A stretch of DNA of 64,000 nt, from positions 26,846,985 through 26,910,984 of the forward strand of contig CM062294.1 of assembly GCA_031216915.1 (NCBI GenBank), read 5' to 3'. The stretch's first letter is position 1, and each line of letters starts with the position of its first letter. This DNA is from Pictodentalium vernedei. Its lineage: Eukaryota > Mollusca > Scaphopoda > Dentaliida > Dentaliidae. Of this stretch, positions 21,985 through 32,158 are shown piece by piece. Position numbers and translations under genes: made by a program. The notes beneath the pieces were generated by a model. It saw nothing but the letters and a program-made list of their open reading frames with translations, did not search any database and was not told the origin of the DNA.

Positions 21985-22763
21985 ATGGAGCTTCCATTAG
22001 TAATACAAGAGACACTGCTCAAAGTGAAGGCTTCCCTTGCTACCACCTGGAGTATCCAAGTGCTCAAGGAGACAATTCACTTAACAGTGGATTTTGAGAC
22101 AAAAACAGAACTGGCATCCTTGGAGAGGTGTAGCACCTTTCGTAGGGGATTTCCTTCCACAGTGGTCACCAACCAAATGACTCGGACCAGCTGGATGGAG
22201 ACCACCGGAGCAGTACAGCCACTACCAAGAAGAAGAGGAAGAGAAAGAAGAGACCCTGCGCCAGAAGAGGTGATGCCCGCCGAATGACGGAGTTCTTGGA
22301 GAAGAAGAAGAAGGTAGAGAAGAAAGAGGAAGAGGAGAGGAAGGACGTTGAAAGTTCAATACAAGACACCCTTGTCCGATCCACGTCCAGTTCGGCACCC
22401 CTCTCCACCCCCGACGACGATCCATCCGAACCTCTCTTTGTTTCTCCTCTGGCTTCTTCGGATCAAAGCCCTGCTCAGGAGAGAGGCACCACGGAATCCG
22501 TGGAGGCGCTTCTAGGAGAGGAAGTCGAAGATAAAGTCCTCTTATCACAACTGCAGGCACTACACAACATCTACGAGGTAGCCTCGTTACCAGCTGACAC
22601 TACAAGGAAGTTTCTACTACGAAAGATAGCAGAAGACACAACATCGACTACATTGCCAGCAACGCCTACAACAGCTAAGACTTGCCCATATCAACCTAGC
22701 CAGTTCTCCAGCACGTCACCATCAACGCCACCTAAAAATGTCACCATCCCAGCCACCTCCTAA
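21985..22763 (+). pseudogene. Broken ORF1-like gene of a retroelement (Lys/Arg-rich protein)
   Basis: The first frame (21985-22287) holds a segment with ATTWSIQVLKETIHLTVDF. The second frame, open from about 22149 to 22763, reads TATTKKKRKRKKRPCARRGD and then ARRMTEFLEKKKKVEKK, followed by a Ser/Thr/Pro-rich C-terminal half. The two frames overlap over about 120 bp, so a frameshift joins what was probably one protein. A short W-containing segment, a basic stretch and an RR(D)ARR..FLEKK motif recall the first ORF of several invertebrate retroelements, which would bind nucleic acid. This is family-level resemblance from memory, not a database match. No reverse transcriptase is visible. The 3' region ends with the GC hairpin at 22900-22916. 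Confidence 0.42.
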
Positions 22764-22930
22764 AAAGAACAAGGAAACACAAGCACCGCTAACCGAGTAC
22801 CTTAACTCTTCCCCCCTTTTGCGAGCCCAGACATGGAAGAACAATCTAATATACAGTCATTGCTAAGTGTCGAAAGGGGCATGCCCCCACACCGTGCCTG
22901 CGCGCCTTCGGCGCGCTAAAACCATTCCAT
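22764..22930 (+). mobile_element. 3' region with terminal GC hairpin of the same retroelement
   Basis: GTCGAAAGGGGCATGCCCCC is followed by GCGCGCCTTCGGCGCGC (22900-22916), a stem of six or seven G:C pairs with a small loop, and then AAAACCATTCCATTC. It matches the order seen at 20240-20310. It may be the 3' terminus recognised by the element's enzyme. Confidence 0.5.
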
Positions 22931-23238
22931 TCTAAGTTTCCATCCGGGTAAAATGTCATCGTCTGTAAATTAACATGAAAAGTCTGATGAAGTTTCAGTA
23001 GACCTCCAGATTAAATCCTGAAGTACATTAACCGTTTGCCCCCTGATGGTGTATTTCGGGACAGTTCACAGCCATCAACTGGTAGAGTCTATACTCGTAA
23101 CTTGGGGAAGAACAATCAACATTTTAAACGTGCAGCCTTGGGCTGTAGGTTGAAAATCTTGATTATCTACCACACAAATCCACTGAGCAATTATCTATCT
23201 ACTTAATGAATAGCGGTCCCGGGGACGGGGAGAGGGGG

Positions 23239-24090
23239 GGGGGCGGTAGCTCAGTTGGTAGAGGTCCTCGGTTCGAATCCCACCTGCACTGCACAAAATA
23301 TAGGTTCTCTTTAGAACCAAAACTGGTTCTAATCTTGTCCCTGAGATGGAACCAGTTCTGTTTAAATAGTATTTATTTCAAATCAAATAAATTTATAAAG
23401 ATTAACATTAAATATTAACAGAATTAAACATAAATTGAGGGGGTTTCAGACATAAGTTTAAAGCTTATACGAGGTTGTCTCAAATCATTATTAAGCAAAG
23501 GAGATATGAACAGTTGGCATATCGAACCAGTTTTGGTTCTAAAGAGAACCAAAACTGGTTCGATATGCCAACTGTTCATATCTCCTTTGTTTCAAAATGT
23601 TTGGCGATTGCGTTGAATAAGCTCCAAGTTTACTGCTGAATCTACTTCAGTTCATGTAATATTCTGTTAAAATTGAATGCTAATCTTGGTAAATTTATTT
23701 GATTTGAAATAAATACTGTTTAAACAGAACTGGTTCCATCTCAGGGACAAGATTAGAACCAGTTTTGGTTCTAAAGAGAACCTATATTTTTTGCAGTGTG
23801 CGGCAACCGCGTTGTGTCCTTGGGCAAGACACTTCACCCCCATTGCCCACGTGGGGGCACGGTGACGCTGTGTACTAAGGCGTACTGCACGTCGATGGTG
23901 CACCTGTCTTCAACCAATGCTAACCCTGCATGTGTGGAGTTGGTATGTTGGGGAGCTGACAGTTGCTCGCCGTTGCTCGGTGGTTCACTCCGGGTACTCC
24001 GGCTTCCTCCACCCGTAAAACTGTCACGGTCATGGTTAGCCATTGTGCAGAAATATGTGACCTTAAACACCAATAAATAAATAAACAATA
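23239..24090 (+). mobile_element. tRNA-headed SINE, shortened head, interrupted by a CACTG element
   Basis: The head GCGGTAGCTCAGTTGGTAGA goes straight to GGTCCTCGGTTCGAATCCC, so the usual anticodon-loop-like segment is deleted. The sequence stops at CCCACCTG (23286) and resumes at TGCGGCAACCGCG (23799), then runs normally to the AATAAATAAA tail. It sits inside a family B MITE. Confidence 0.85.
23287..23798. mobile_element. 512-bp CACTG-ended non-autonomous element
   Basis: The ends are CACTGCACAAAATATAGG and CCTATATTTTTTGCAGTG, inside terminal inverted repeats of about 115 bp (TTCTCTTTAGAACCAAAACT, GGTTCTAATCTTGTCCCTGA). A 2-bp TG is duplicated at the insertion site within the SINE. A second hairpin (TTTTGGTTCTAAAGAGAACC region, about 23515-23575) reuses the terminal GGTTCT motif. 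CACTG ends with a short duplication suggest a CACTA-like group; this assignment is tentative. A right-half copy is at 53611-53835. Confidence 0.75.
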
Positions 24091-24258
24091 AATTCACTAT
24101 CCCGGCTCGGAAAAGCGGTCTTCTGGGTTCAAAGTTAAATGAAACATTGCTCGGCTCGCTTGAGTACCTCAAACCCTCTTTAGGCTTTACCTAACGCGAA
24201 TAGCAGACAATACGTACTAGAACATTTTGAATGACTAAGAATTTGAATTTTAGCTTAA

Positions 24259-24501
24259 CCCTTTACCCAAAGTAACGGCCAAAACCGGCCAGCGCTCTTC
24301 TCAAAAATCGCCAATTAATTTTCATGATTTTTTCATTTTTTGTCTCCAAAACATAGGTTATGACCCCTCATTGGAACGAGCTCGACGAGCTCGTTCCAAT
24401 GAGGGGTCATAACCTATGTTTTGGAGACAAAAAATGAAACAAATTAGTTATTCAAGAAATTTTTTTGCAAGTGTCGTCTGCTTTTCATGTTAGGTAAAGT
24501 G
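24259..24501. mobile_element. TTAA palindromic MITE family A, copy
   Basis: TTAA at 24255-24258 and 24502-24505. The left end is CCCTTTACCCAAAGTAACGG. The centre is a perfect palindrome (CATAGGTTATGACCCCTCAT, GGAACGAGCTCGACGAGCTC, and the inverse) bounded by TTTTTGTCTC and GAGACAAAAA. The right end is GTTAGGTAAAG. It is probably moved by a piggyBac-type enzyme. Confidence 0.88.
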
Positions 24502-24505
24502 TTAA

Positions 24506-24998
24506 TATGACTCCTCATTTGAACGAGCTTGTCGATCCCGTTCCAATGAGAGATCATGAAGTGTGTTTTTTGAGGCAAACTTTCGGTGGCTCAGTGGTAG
24601 GCTGTTGGACTTCTATGCTAGAGGTCCCGATTTGTGTCCTTGGGCAAGACACTTTATCCCGGTTTCCTACACGAGGGCACGATGACGCCGTGTACTAAGC
24701 CGTACTACACGTCGATAGAGCACATGTCTTCAGCCGCTGTAACCCTGCTTGAGCGGCGCTTGAACAGAGTTAGAATGTTGAGGACCTGACAGTTGCTCGC
24801 CGATGCTCGATGGTTCTCTCCGGGTACTCGGGCTTCCTCCACCCGTAAAACTGTCACGATCTCGATTAGCTAATGTGCATAAGTATGTGACGTTAAACAC
24901 CAACAAATAAATAATTCAGGCAAAATTTGAAAAAATATTAAAATTTAATTGGCAATTTATGTGAATAGTGATGACCGCTATGTCCGTTGCGTTTGTTA
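24506..24998. mobile_element. Degraded second family A MITE, split by a SINE
   Basis: Directly after the preceding element, CTCCTCATTTGAACGAGCTT...CCGTTCCAATGAG and TTTTTTGAGGCAAA match the family centre. After the SINE, AAAATTTAATTGGCAATTTATG and CGCTATGTCCGTTGCG match its right arm. The left terminus is missing. Two family A copies in tandem, one old and one younger, share this site. Confidence 0.72.
24584..24917 (+). mobile_element. tRNA-headed SINE with diverged head, nested in a family A MITE
   Basis: The head GTGGCTCAGTGGTAGGCTGT lacks a clean B box. The body (TTGTGTCCTTGGGCAAGACA onward) and CCAACAAATAAATAA tail are typical. Target duplications are AGGCAAACTTT (24573-24583) and AGGCAAAATTT (24918-24928), one mismatch. 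Confidence 0.87.
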
Positions 24999-25449
24999 AA
25001 ATGTTAGAATTCGAGAATTGTTGTTAGGGTGGATAGTAGAGGTTATTTTATGGTTATCATACAAATCTATTTTCGAGCGCTCGACGTAGTCGCCAATGGA
25101 TTTCATTGGCTGTGATCCACTGCTGAACAACAATCACGCAGCAAAACAAAAAAACTCCTTTTCGATGTTTGGTCGACATGCTGTTAACTACACCAGATGG
25201 CACCATTAGAACTCACTGAGCTCCGTTGCATTCTTGTTAATAAATATTGGACACCTACCGTACAGTTGTTTGCCTTACAGTCAAAATGTCGTTTTTCAGA
25301 ATAGAAACACATTGCAAACATTAACGGTGGTGAACACGCTTTTAACCATGTGCATATTCAGTAAAACAATTTAAAAATTACTTTCTGAAAAGTGATTTCC
25401 TACAACTCCGCTGAAAATAAAAGGTCAATAAAAATAAATATAAAAATGT
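24999..25449. other. Unassigned sequence
   Basis: No gene or repeat family recognised. Confidence 0.35.
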
Positions 25450-25453
25450 TTAA

Positions 25454-25684
25454 CCCTTTAAAGTGTAGTGGTATCTTCCATGCCAGTTCAATGGCAGAAA
25501 TTAGAAGATTCCATATTCATTATTTGGGGTAGACCAATCAATATTTTCAACATGCAGCCTCGAGGCTGCATGTTGAAAATATTGATTGGTCTACCCCACA
25601 CATTTACTGAACAGCCACCCTATTTAATGACGCCATGACGTATCAAATTCTTGGCCGGAAAAGCGGCCGCTCTAGTGCAAAGGG
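25454..25684 (+). mobile_element. TTAA MITE family B, well preserved
   Basis: TTAA at 25450-25453 and 25685-25688. The central stem GGGGTAGACCAATCAATATT pairs with AATATTGATTGGTCTACCCC around a GCAGCCTCGAGGCTGC centre. Ends CCCTTTAAAGTG and GTGCAAAGGG. This is one of the best copies for defining the family. Confidence 0.87.
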
Positions 25685-25688
25685 TTAA

Positions 25689-26110
25689 GACAGAAAATAC
25701 TTAATGTCCATGGATAAATATCGGTACTTCTGTTGTTTTTTTATAAAAAAAAAAAACAACGTTTTATCTCAGCCATTGTCAGTTTTTCTCCATTTTTGCT
25801 GTGGGGTGGGGTGGGGTGGGGTTGTCATTGGACGTAAAATTTGGCATTGGATACACCCTATAAGGCGCGATTGTGGTAATTAAGTAGTTATAACTCACGA
25901 CTCACGTTGTGTCAATTACGTTTTATCGATGCACCTAAAATGGATCGACGAAAAATATTTATCATGTTGGAGAGGGAGGCAATTACCTTCTCGTTGGTAG
26001 TCCCGATTCACCTCCAGATATAACGGGGGGACGTCCGGAGTGGGGGACTGCATCTTCAACATCACACAAAGGGTCTGTCACAGAAAACAGAACTCGAATT
26101 TCGAATAATG
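25689..26110. other. Unassigned sequence with a GTGGG microsatellite
   Basis: A short GTGGG-type repeat of about four units lies at 25800-25821. No gene recognised. The final 10 bases are the left target duplication of the next SINE. Confidence 0.45.
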
Positions 26111-26120
26111 GTACAAGCTG

Positions 26121-26223
26121 GGGCGCGGTGGCTCAGTAGGTAGAGGTTTAGGCTGCAAGCCGGGGGGTCTCGGTTCAAATCCCACCTGCGGCAACCGCGT
26201 TGTGTCCTTGGGCAAGACACTTC

Positions 26224-26254
<31 letters not shown>

Positions 26255-26504
26255 ACTGCCCGTGTGGCGGCACGGTGGCGTTGTGTACTAAGGCGTACTG
26301 AACGTCGATGGTGCACTTGTCTCCAACCAATGCTAACCCTGCTTGTGTGGAGTTAGTATGTTGGGGAACCTGGCAGTTGTTCGCCGTTGCTCGGTGGTTC
26401 TCTCCGGGTACTCCGGTTTCCTCCACCCGTACAACTGTCCGACACGAGGTCACCCTGGCTGTCGAAAGTGTCGTTAAAACCCCCATAAATAAATAAATGA
26501 ATAA
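26121..26504 (+). mobile_element. tRNA-headed SINE with alternative 3' end (tail type 2) and C30 tract
   Basis: The A box GTGGCTCAGTAGG and B box GGTTCAAATCCC begin a normal body. The 3' part differs from the main family: after the CTCCACCCGTA segment it reads CGACACGAGGTCACCCTGGC and GTCGTTAAAACCCCCATAAA, instead of TTAGCCATTGTGCA...CCTTAAACACCAATAAA. Duplications GTACAAGCTG flank it (26111-26120, 26505-26514). A run of 30 C lies at 26225-26254. Confidence 0.9.
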
Positions 26505-26766
26505 GTACAAGCTGTATGATGAGAAACGGGAAGCTGGAAAAAGTGGAGAAGAAGACTCCAAGAATCACATTTTAGAATATTTTTTTTTATCAAACTAAAA
26601 TAAAACATAAAACTAAATAGATATTTTCAATTTGCGTTTTGGAACCTGATTTGATCCGTTTAAGTAGTATGCAAAAAAAACAGGGAGACCTACGACTTTG
26701 GTAAGAAAATGTTGTGGTGTGAAGCCATGTCAGTGAGTGCTCTCGTAACATCATCTGAGTTGTTAA

Positions 26767-27351
26767 GCCTTTGAAACCGAGGGGTCATTTTTCGGCCCAG
26801 AAACATGAAACGTCATTTATTTATTTATTTATTTATTTATTGGTGTTTAAAGTACATATTTCTGCACAATGGCTAATCGTGACCACGACAGTTTTACGGG
26901 TGGGGGGGAATATCCGGAGAGAACCACCGAACACCGGTGGGAAACTGTCAGCTCCCCCAACATACTAACTCCATACAAGCAGGGTTAGCATTGTTTGAAG
27001 ACAAGTGCACCATCGGCGTGCAGTACGCCTTAGTATACAATGCCACCGTGCCTCCACGGGGGTGAAGTGTATTGCCCAAGGACACAACACGGTCGCCGCA
27101 GGTGGGATTCGAACCGAGGACCTCTTGGCTAGCTTCCTGTCCCTCTACCTACTGAGCCACCGCGCCCTACATGGAACGTCATAAATTCATTAAACAGGAA
27201 TGTTTCTAAGTGAACGTGTGGATAGAGCAATCAATGTTACATGTATCAACGTGCAGTCTAAAGAAAATATTAATTGGTGTTCCCTCAACTAATGAATAAA
27301 GACACTTCCAATTAGTGAACTGACATGGAAGGTACCACCAGGGTTCAAAGG
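26767..27351 (+). mobile_element. TTAA MITE family B, split by a SINE
   Basis: TTAA at 26763-26766 and a mutated CTAA after 27351. The left piece reads GCCTTTGAAACCGAGGGG. The right piece resumes at the SINE's far duplication and continues ATTCATTAAACAGGAATG, AACGTGCAG and GGGTTCAAAGG. The palindromic centre is eroded. Confidence 0.75.
26817..27168 (-). mobile_element. tRNA-headed SINE nested in family B MITE
   Basis: Minus-strand copy: TTTATTTATTTATTGGTGTTT tail side at left, B box complement GGGATTCGAACCGAGG near 27104, A box complement CTACCTACTGAGCCACC near 27145. Duplications ACATGAAACGTCAT (26803-26816) and ACATGGAACGTCAT (27169-27182) differ at one base. Confidence 0.9.
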
Positions 27352-27354
27352 CTA

Positions 27355-28806
27355 AATCTAAAAGAAAGAGCTGTGTTAACCAGAGCGACGTAAACAGCAT
27401 TCGTCGCAAAATGGCTTAGAAATCGTTTCATGGCCCCTGTTCAGATGGTATTGATGAGTTTGTTCTAAAAGTTATATTAGTGCTATTTTTTGGGTCTCGT
27501 GGGGTAGAATTTTATGGGACTACACCTTGCTGACCACGTTCCATTCGAATCATACGCATGTGTCTTTTGCCTGCACAGTGTATAACTCTCTTTACTCGAT
27601 AGAGGGGTGGACAAACGCTATAAGTCTCCACTGGGAGGGTTGTGCGCTGTGATTTCATCAATCCTGCAAAACTGAGCTGCCAAAAAATGTATCTGACCTT
27701 CTCAGTTAAGCATCGATCCCGGCACATTTCGCTTAAGACACCAATGCACTTGTACACTTGGCACCAATCTTTTCTCCTAATCATGTTATCTCTGGACGAA
27801 AACATGTCTAAAGCACAGACGTAATTGCTTTCAGCAAAAAATAAAAACATGGTAATGTTATTACTGATTGGTATAACGACGAACATATGTGTGAATGAAT
27901 AATTAAAGTATTTACGTCTTTTTGGGCGGCATCTAACCCAATGCGCTCACCATCACCTAGCAGCTACCTCGCTAAAATCTATAACATAACACCTTTTCTC
28001 TTGAGACCTGGGTGATCTTTTAACAACAGTAATCCGACCATTTGTACGTAATTAATTTTACTAAATAATTTACATAATGAAACTTTCTGTTAATTATGAC
28101 ACTTTTGACGAATGACTACAAATGACAAATCTGAACCTCATGATCCTCTTGTGGAAATTGTGAAATCCTAACATTTCTATATTTGTTTGGACTTTAGTTA
28201 ACGTGGAATTTTAGTTCCGTTATCGGTTTGAGTTACATATCTGTTCTGATTTTTCGTTGCAACTCAAGGTATGGCATTTTCTTTTCAAAGGATGTGGTTC
28301 TAATTCGTGGAGACTAGAAGAAAAGCCTTTTGCACACAACAACGCGATGACGATTTACTAGCAATATTTCTATCCATCGTGAAATTTGGAGCATTGTGAT
28401 ATCTTCAGTGCTTTGCTGTAGAACAAAGAAAGTAAATGACCACATATAATCAAACGTTTAACATGAAACATACAATCATTGATTGTGAAAAAAGTCATAC
28501 TCGGAACGCGATGTCCGATCGGAGAGGAGAAGAAATTCACAATCAGTCCCATGTCACGAAAAATAATCAGGTTAAAAATTATGATCAGCGATTTTATTTT
28601 TCATTTTATCACTTGGTTACGCCAAAAATTGTGATCAAGACCTTTTATTACTTCCCAAAGTGTGATTTACTGGGATATCCGGGTTTTGTTATAAACGATA
28701 ACTTCACAAGTGAATTTTGCAATCAACAATGGAGTCATGTATCCGTGCGCGCGAACGAAGACACTTTACCGTGGGTGAAATGGGGACTTCACTGTTTTTT
28801 TGTTTT
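27355..28806. other. Unassigned sequence with incidental ORFs
   Basis: ORFs of 124 codons occur on minus (27512-27886) and plus (28436-28810). I can place neither in a family, and the second runs into the MITE boundary. There are no splice-like or domain signals strong enough to call an exon. Confidence 0.35.
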
Positions 28807-28810
28807 TTAA

Positions 28811-29057
28811 CCCTTTACTCAACATGAAAAGCAGACGACACTTGCAAAAAAAATTCTTGAATAACTATTATTTTCATTTGTTTTTGTCTCAAAAACATAG
28901 GTTATGACCCCTCATTGGAACGAGCTCGACGAGCTCGTTCCAATGAGGGGTCATAACCTGTGTTATAAGAGACAAAAAATGAAAAAAATAATGAAAATTA
29001 ATTGGCGATTTTTGAGAATAGCGCTGGCCGGTTTTGGCCGTTGCGTTAGGTAAAGGG
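28811..29057. mobile_element. TTAA palindromic MITE family A, inverted copy
   Basis: TTAA at 28807-28810 and 29058-29061. It carries the same GAGCTCGACGAGCTC centre. Relative to 24259-24501 the arms are exchanged: the ATGAAAAGCAGACGACACTT side is on the left and the AATAGCGCTGGCCGGTTTTG side on the right. Confidence 0.88.
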
Positions 29058-29109
29058 TTAAATAATATAAATATCTTTAATAATGAAAAGTAATAAACAG
29101 AGTAATTGC

Positions 29110-29247
29110 TTGACTGGACTGGTTACGTGAAATAATTCATTCCAGGCGAGGGACTATATTGTAAAACACTCGTGCGCAATCGTGCACTCGTGTTTGTACA
29201 ATGTCCCTCACCTCTCATGAATTATTTCACGTAACCAGTCCAGTCAA
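29110..29247. repeat. Palindromic repeat, 29-bp perfect outer arms
   Basis: The arms TGACTGGACTGGTTACGTGA...AATTCAT and the inverse enclose less perfect inner arms (GGGACTATATTGTAAAACACT against GTGTTTGTACAATGTCCC) around CGTGCGCAATCGTGCACG. It is probably a palindromic MITE, but no target duplication is clear. Confidence 0.8.
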
Positions 29248-29829
29248 ACGATTACTCTCTATAAGACTGAAGTCGAGTCTACCCATCTCCGATACTCTAT
29301 AACAAGTGCCCAGGCACTGATGCATCGGATAATAGTAAACAAGTAATGTTATATGACCTGGGCAGTTGTTTCTAGTTAAGTGCCGTCTGCCTAAATAGGC
29401 AGACGACACGTGACTAGTTGCAACTGCTACCTCAGTGTTCTTCGTAATTTTAATTTCACTAAATTCCTTTTTATTTTCCAAGCTTGTACGAGTTGATTAT
29501 TTTCAATTTTCACAATTATTTCAGTGCAGTCAATACTGTCCTTGCTGTACAGTAAGGCTCAAGTTTCAGGTTTCACAATGTGCTCATGATACATACTGAG
29601 AAGGATAAATTTTCAAATGTCTCTTTTTTCTCAAGTTTTCTCAACTTCGCAACCAGTACATAACATACAATTTTGACCCGACAAAAAACCCGATGATTTT
29701 ATGTTTTACCTTGTACATCGGGCTAATTGTAATAAAGGTTTGTCTTTGTTCTACAGCAAACACTCATTGTCGGTATCATACTCTGTTCAAATAACGAGAA
29801 AGAAAATCCGTTGAATTATCGAATCATAA
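29248..29829. other. Unassigned sequence with a small hairpin
   Basis: A short inverted repeat (GTGCCGTCTGCCTA...TAGGCAGACGACAC) lies at about 29380-29410. No gene recognised. Confidence 0.4.
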
Positions 29830-30050
29830 CCCTTTGAACTCTAGTGGTGTCTTCCATACCAGTTCAATGACAGCAATCAGAAGAGTCCATATTCATTATT
29901 TGGGGTAGACCAATCAATATTTTCAACGTGCAGCCCCATTGATAATACTGATTGGTCCACCCCACATAATTAATGAACAGCCATAATCTTTAATGACGTT
30001 ATGACATACCATGTTTATGGTCGGGAAAACCGTCGCGATGGTTCAAAGGG
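29830..30050 (+). mobile_element. TTAA MITE family B, centre shortened
   Basis: Begins CCCTTTGAACTCTAGTGG after ATAA (mutated TTAA) and ends GGTTCAAAGGG before TTAA (30051-30054). The second half of the GTGCAGCC palindrome centre is deleted, so the copy cannot form the full hairpin. Confidence 0.82.
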
Positions 30051-30054
30051 TTAA

Positions 30055-30872
30055 CATCTCTCTCGTCTTGTGTTGTGTCCAGGAGGCATAACCAAGGTTT
30101 GAATTTTTTTTATTTTTGTTTTGTTATTTGTTTTTAGTTTTTGGAAATCCTTTTCCCTTTTCTGAGCTCCTCAAGCTGAAATCGCAACCTGTGTTGACAC
30201 GCAGCAAAAAAAAAAATGAACGTTTTAAATCTTCAGTGATTTCCTCTCTCTTTATCATTGCAGAAAGCCTGACTGAGGTGGCGCAACTTTAACCACCAAA
30301 CTGTAATTTGTTTTTGAAATTGTCCATTAACCTGACATTAACGCATTGTATTTTGATGTTGTATTCGGATACCTGGCTTTAACGACCATTAACTAACCAT
30401 GCATTCAAATTAAATTGAAGATGAAAGAAATAAAAATAAAAAATTAGTAAATATTTCTTGGGAAAATATTGTTTCTTTTCCATCTGAACATGTCCTGTGA
30501 ACTGCACTCTGCAACGATGGGTCACGTGACACATTTTGGTCATGAAATACAACTCAACACTGAGTTGTCTGGTAATATCTGGTCGTTTGTGGACAGTTTA
30601 TATATTGTAATATCAGGTGGGGGGGGGGGGGGGGCGGGGGATCGGAGAAAAAAATCAAGGAACATAGGCGCATTTTTTAATTTTGCCCCAAATGCCCACC
30701 CCCACCCCTGAAAAACATTTGGAAGTTTTTTCCGCATAATTTTCAGACCCCCAACCCCCGCATCCCCTCCCATTTCAAGAAATATTTGAAGTAATCCTGA
30801 TTATCTAGTCATTTTTTAAATTTTATTGCTTAATAATTTATATTTTCATTTCATGAGTGGGTGATTTTTTGG
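30055..30872. other. Unassigned sequence with a G-rich tract
   Basis: A long G-rich run lies near 30617-30640. GACCCCCAACCCCCGCAT-type C-rich sequence follows near 30745. These may be the two ends of a diverged G-rich element like those at 257 and 40972, but I could not define its termini. Confidence 0.4.
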
Positions 30873-31310
30873 AAATGTGTGTGTCAGAAATCAGTCAAAT
30901 CGGAAATCCATCCCTCATAAACTCTACGCTTGTGCACCTTGGACGATATGAGTAGTTCTCCATGTGATGTAGCAGTCAGACAGCTTTGGTCAGGCAGTAG
31001 AAGAGAATCTCAGTCATGTGGTCCAATTACTACACAGGGGAAAAACCATCGGTAACGTGTGTGGCATAAAATGTCATTTTATGTCACACACGTTACTGGT
31101 GTTTTTTCCCTACATAGTAAATGGACTACATGGTCTGCACATGGTTGGGATTCTCTCTTACTGCCTGACAAAAGCTTACTGACTACTCCACGAAATGACG
31201 CACTACTCATATCTGTCAAAGTGCAAAAGCACAGAGTTCATGAGGGATGTATCTGGATGTATTGATGTATTTCCGATTTGTCTGATTTCTGTCACACACG
31301 TTTCCAAAGA
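30873..31310. repeat. Large imperfect palindrome of about 440 bp
   Basis: The outer arms GGAAATGTGTGTGTCAGAAA and TTTCTGTCACACACGTTTCC are inverted. Inward matches include CATCCCTCATAAACTCT against AGAGTTCATGAGGGATG, and AGAGAATCTCAG against TTGGGATTCTCTC. The centre is GGCATAAAATGTCATTTTAT. It is probably a non-autonomous palindromic transposon. Two overlapping plus-strand ORFs in it are incidental. Confidence 0.75.
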
Positions 31311-31324
31311 ATCACCCGAGAGAA

Positions 31325-31402
31325 CTATTTGCACAAAACTCATACACACTCCCCATCAATGGTCAGAGAATAAGTTCACGGGTGCAAATAGTTCTCTTGT
31401 AT
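31325..31402. repeat. Inverted pair AGAACTATTTGCAC
   Basis: GAGAACTATTTGCAC near 31319 and its inverse GTGCAAATAGTTCTC near 31382 enclose about 50 bp. This may be the outer edge of the palindromic element immediately to the left. Confidence 0.6.
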
Positions 31403-31515
31403 GCCATCATGAAGCAGGGTACTTTTAGTTTTCAGCTTTACGGAAAGCGTTAAGTGATGCACATTGGATAGTGCCAAATAAAAGAGTTTATTTAATTAAG
31501 TTTAGTTATTTGTTG

Positions 31516-32158
31516 CAGGGGCCGCGAAACCGGGGGAGGGGGGGGGGGGGGGCCTGGTGGACTTCAGCCTCCCCACTTTTTGCCGGGCCATGGTTTTTTT
31601 GCATATACCTTGACACAACCAATGACTGGTGAAACAAGGGGCGGATCCAGAGCCTCCCCCCATATTTTCGCCAGCTGTGTTTCTCTCGTACTGGTTCAGT
31701 TTCGATGGATTTCGGATAATTTTTTGCACTAAGTTCCAGCAAACGCTAAAATGTACAGAGTCTGTTAAAAAATCGGTTAACTGAAATAGATCGTAATCTA
31801 ACAGACATACAAGTATCAAATCCACCCTAGACAGTATAATTGCTGTTAACGTCCGGTAAAGCATACAGGTGAGGTCTATTTATCAGCTTTGGTCGTTACG
31901 ACCAAAGCTGATAAATAGACATCACCTTTATGCTTTAACGACGTTTTTTAACGGCTCTCAAAGTGTGAAATCTTTCAAATACATCTGAAAAATCTCAAAA
32001 TATCAGCTCAGATGCATGGAAATGGGGGTTTTGGGACCCTGGAATTTAAAATTTTCGTACTACGGGCCACGGGGCGAACCATGGTCGACCCGTCATACCG
32101 ACGACCATCCATCGCCCGATCCAGTCCCCACACTTTGAAAATCGTTCCGCGGCCCCTA
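31516..32158. mobile_element. G-rich TIR element with CAGGGGCCGCG ends
   Basis: The left end CAGGGGCCGCGAAAC and the right end GTTCCGCGGCCCCTATG are inverted repeats. The left interior has a long poly(G). An embedded hairpin at about 31867-31930 (GTCTATTTATCAGCTTTGGT and inverse) lies near the middle. A hAT-type MITE is likely by analogy with 257-691 and 40972-41703, but I could not align an 8-bp duplication. Confidence 0.6.

Larger units (their letters stand above)
23032..24134 (+). mobile_element. TTAA MITE family B, split by nested insertions
   Basis: TTAA lies at 23028-23031 and 24135-24138. The left part runs from CCGTTTGCCCCCTGATGG to about ACTTAATGAATAGCGG (23217). The right part resumes near 24091 with CACTATCCCGGCTCGGAAAAGCGG and ends GGGTTCAAAG. 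Everything between is a SINE that itself carries another transposon. Confidence 0.82.

Noticed and set aside
22284-22763. Host gene encoding a Lys/Glu-rich then Ser/Thr/Pro-rich protein
   Set aside because: The frame continues upstream from a basic stretch and is shifted relative to the preceding ORF, and the 3' region ends in a hairpin found at another repeat locus. A retroelement relic is more likely.
28436-28810. 124-codon ORF ending in a Trp-rich stretch
   Set aside because: No family resemblance, and it terminates exactly at the MITE boundary. I could not exclude a small exon but cannot support one.
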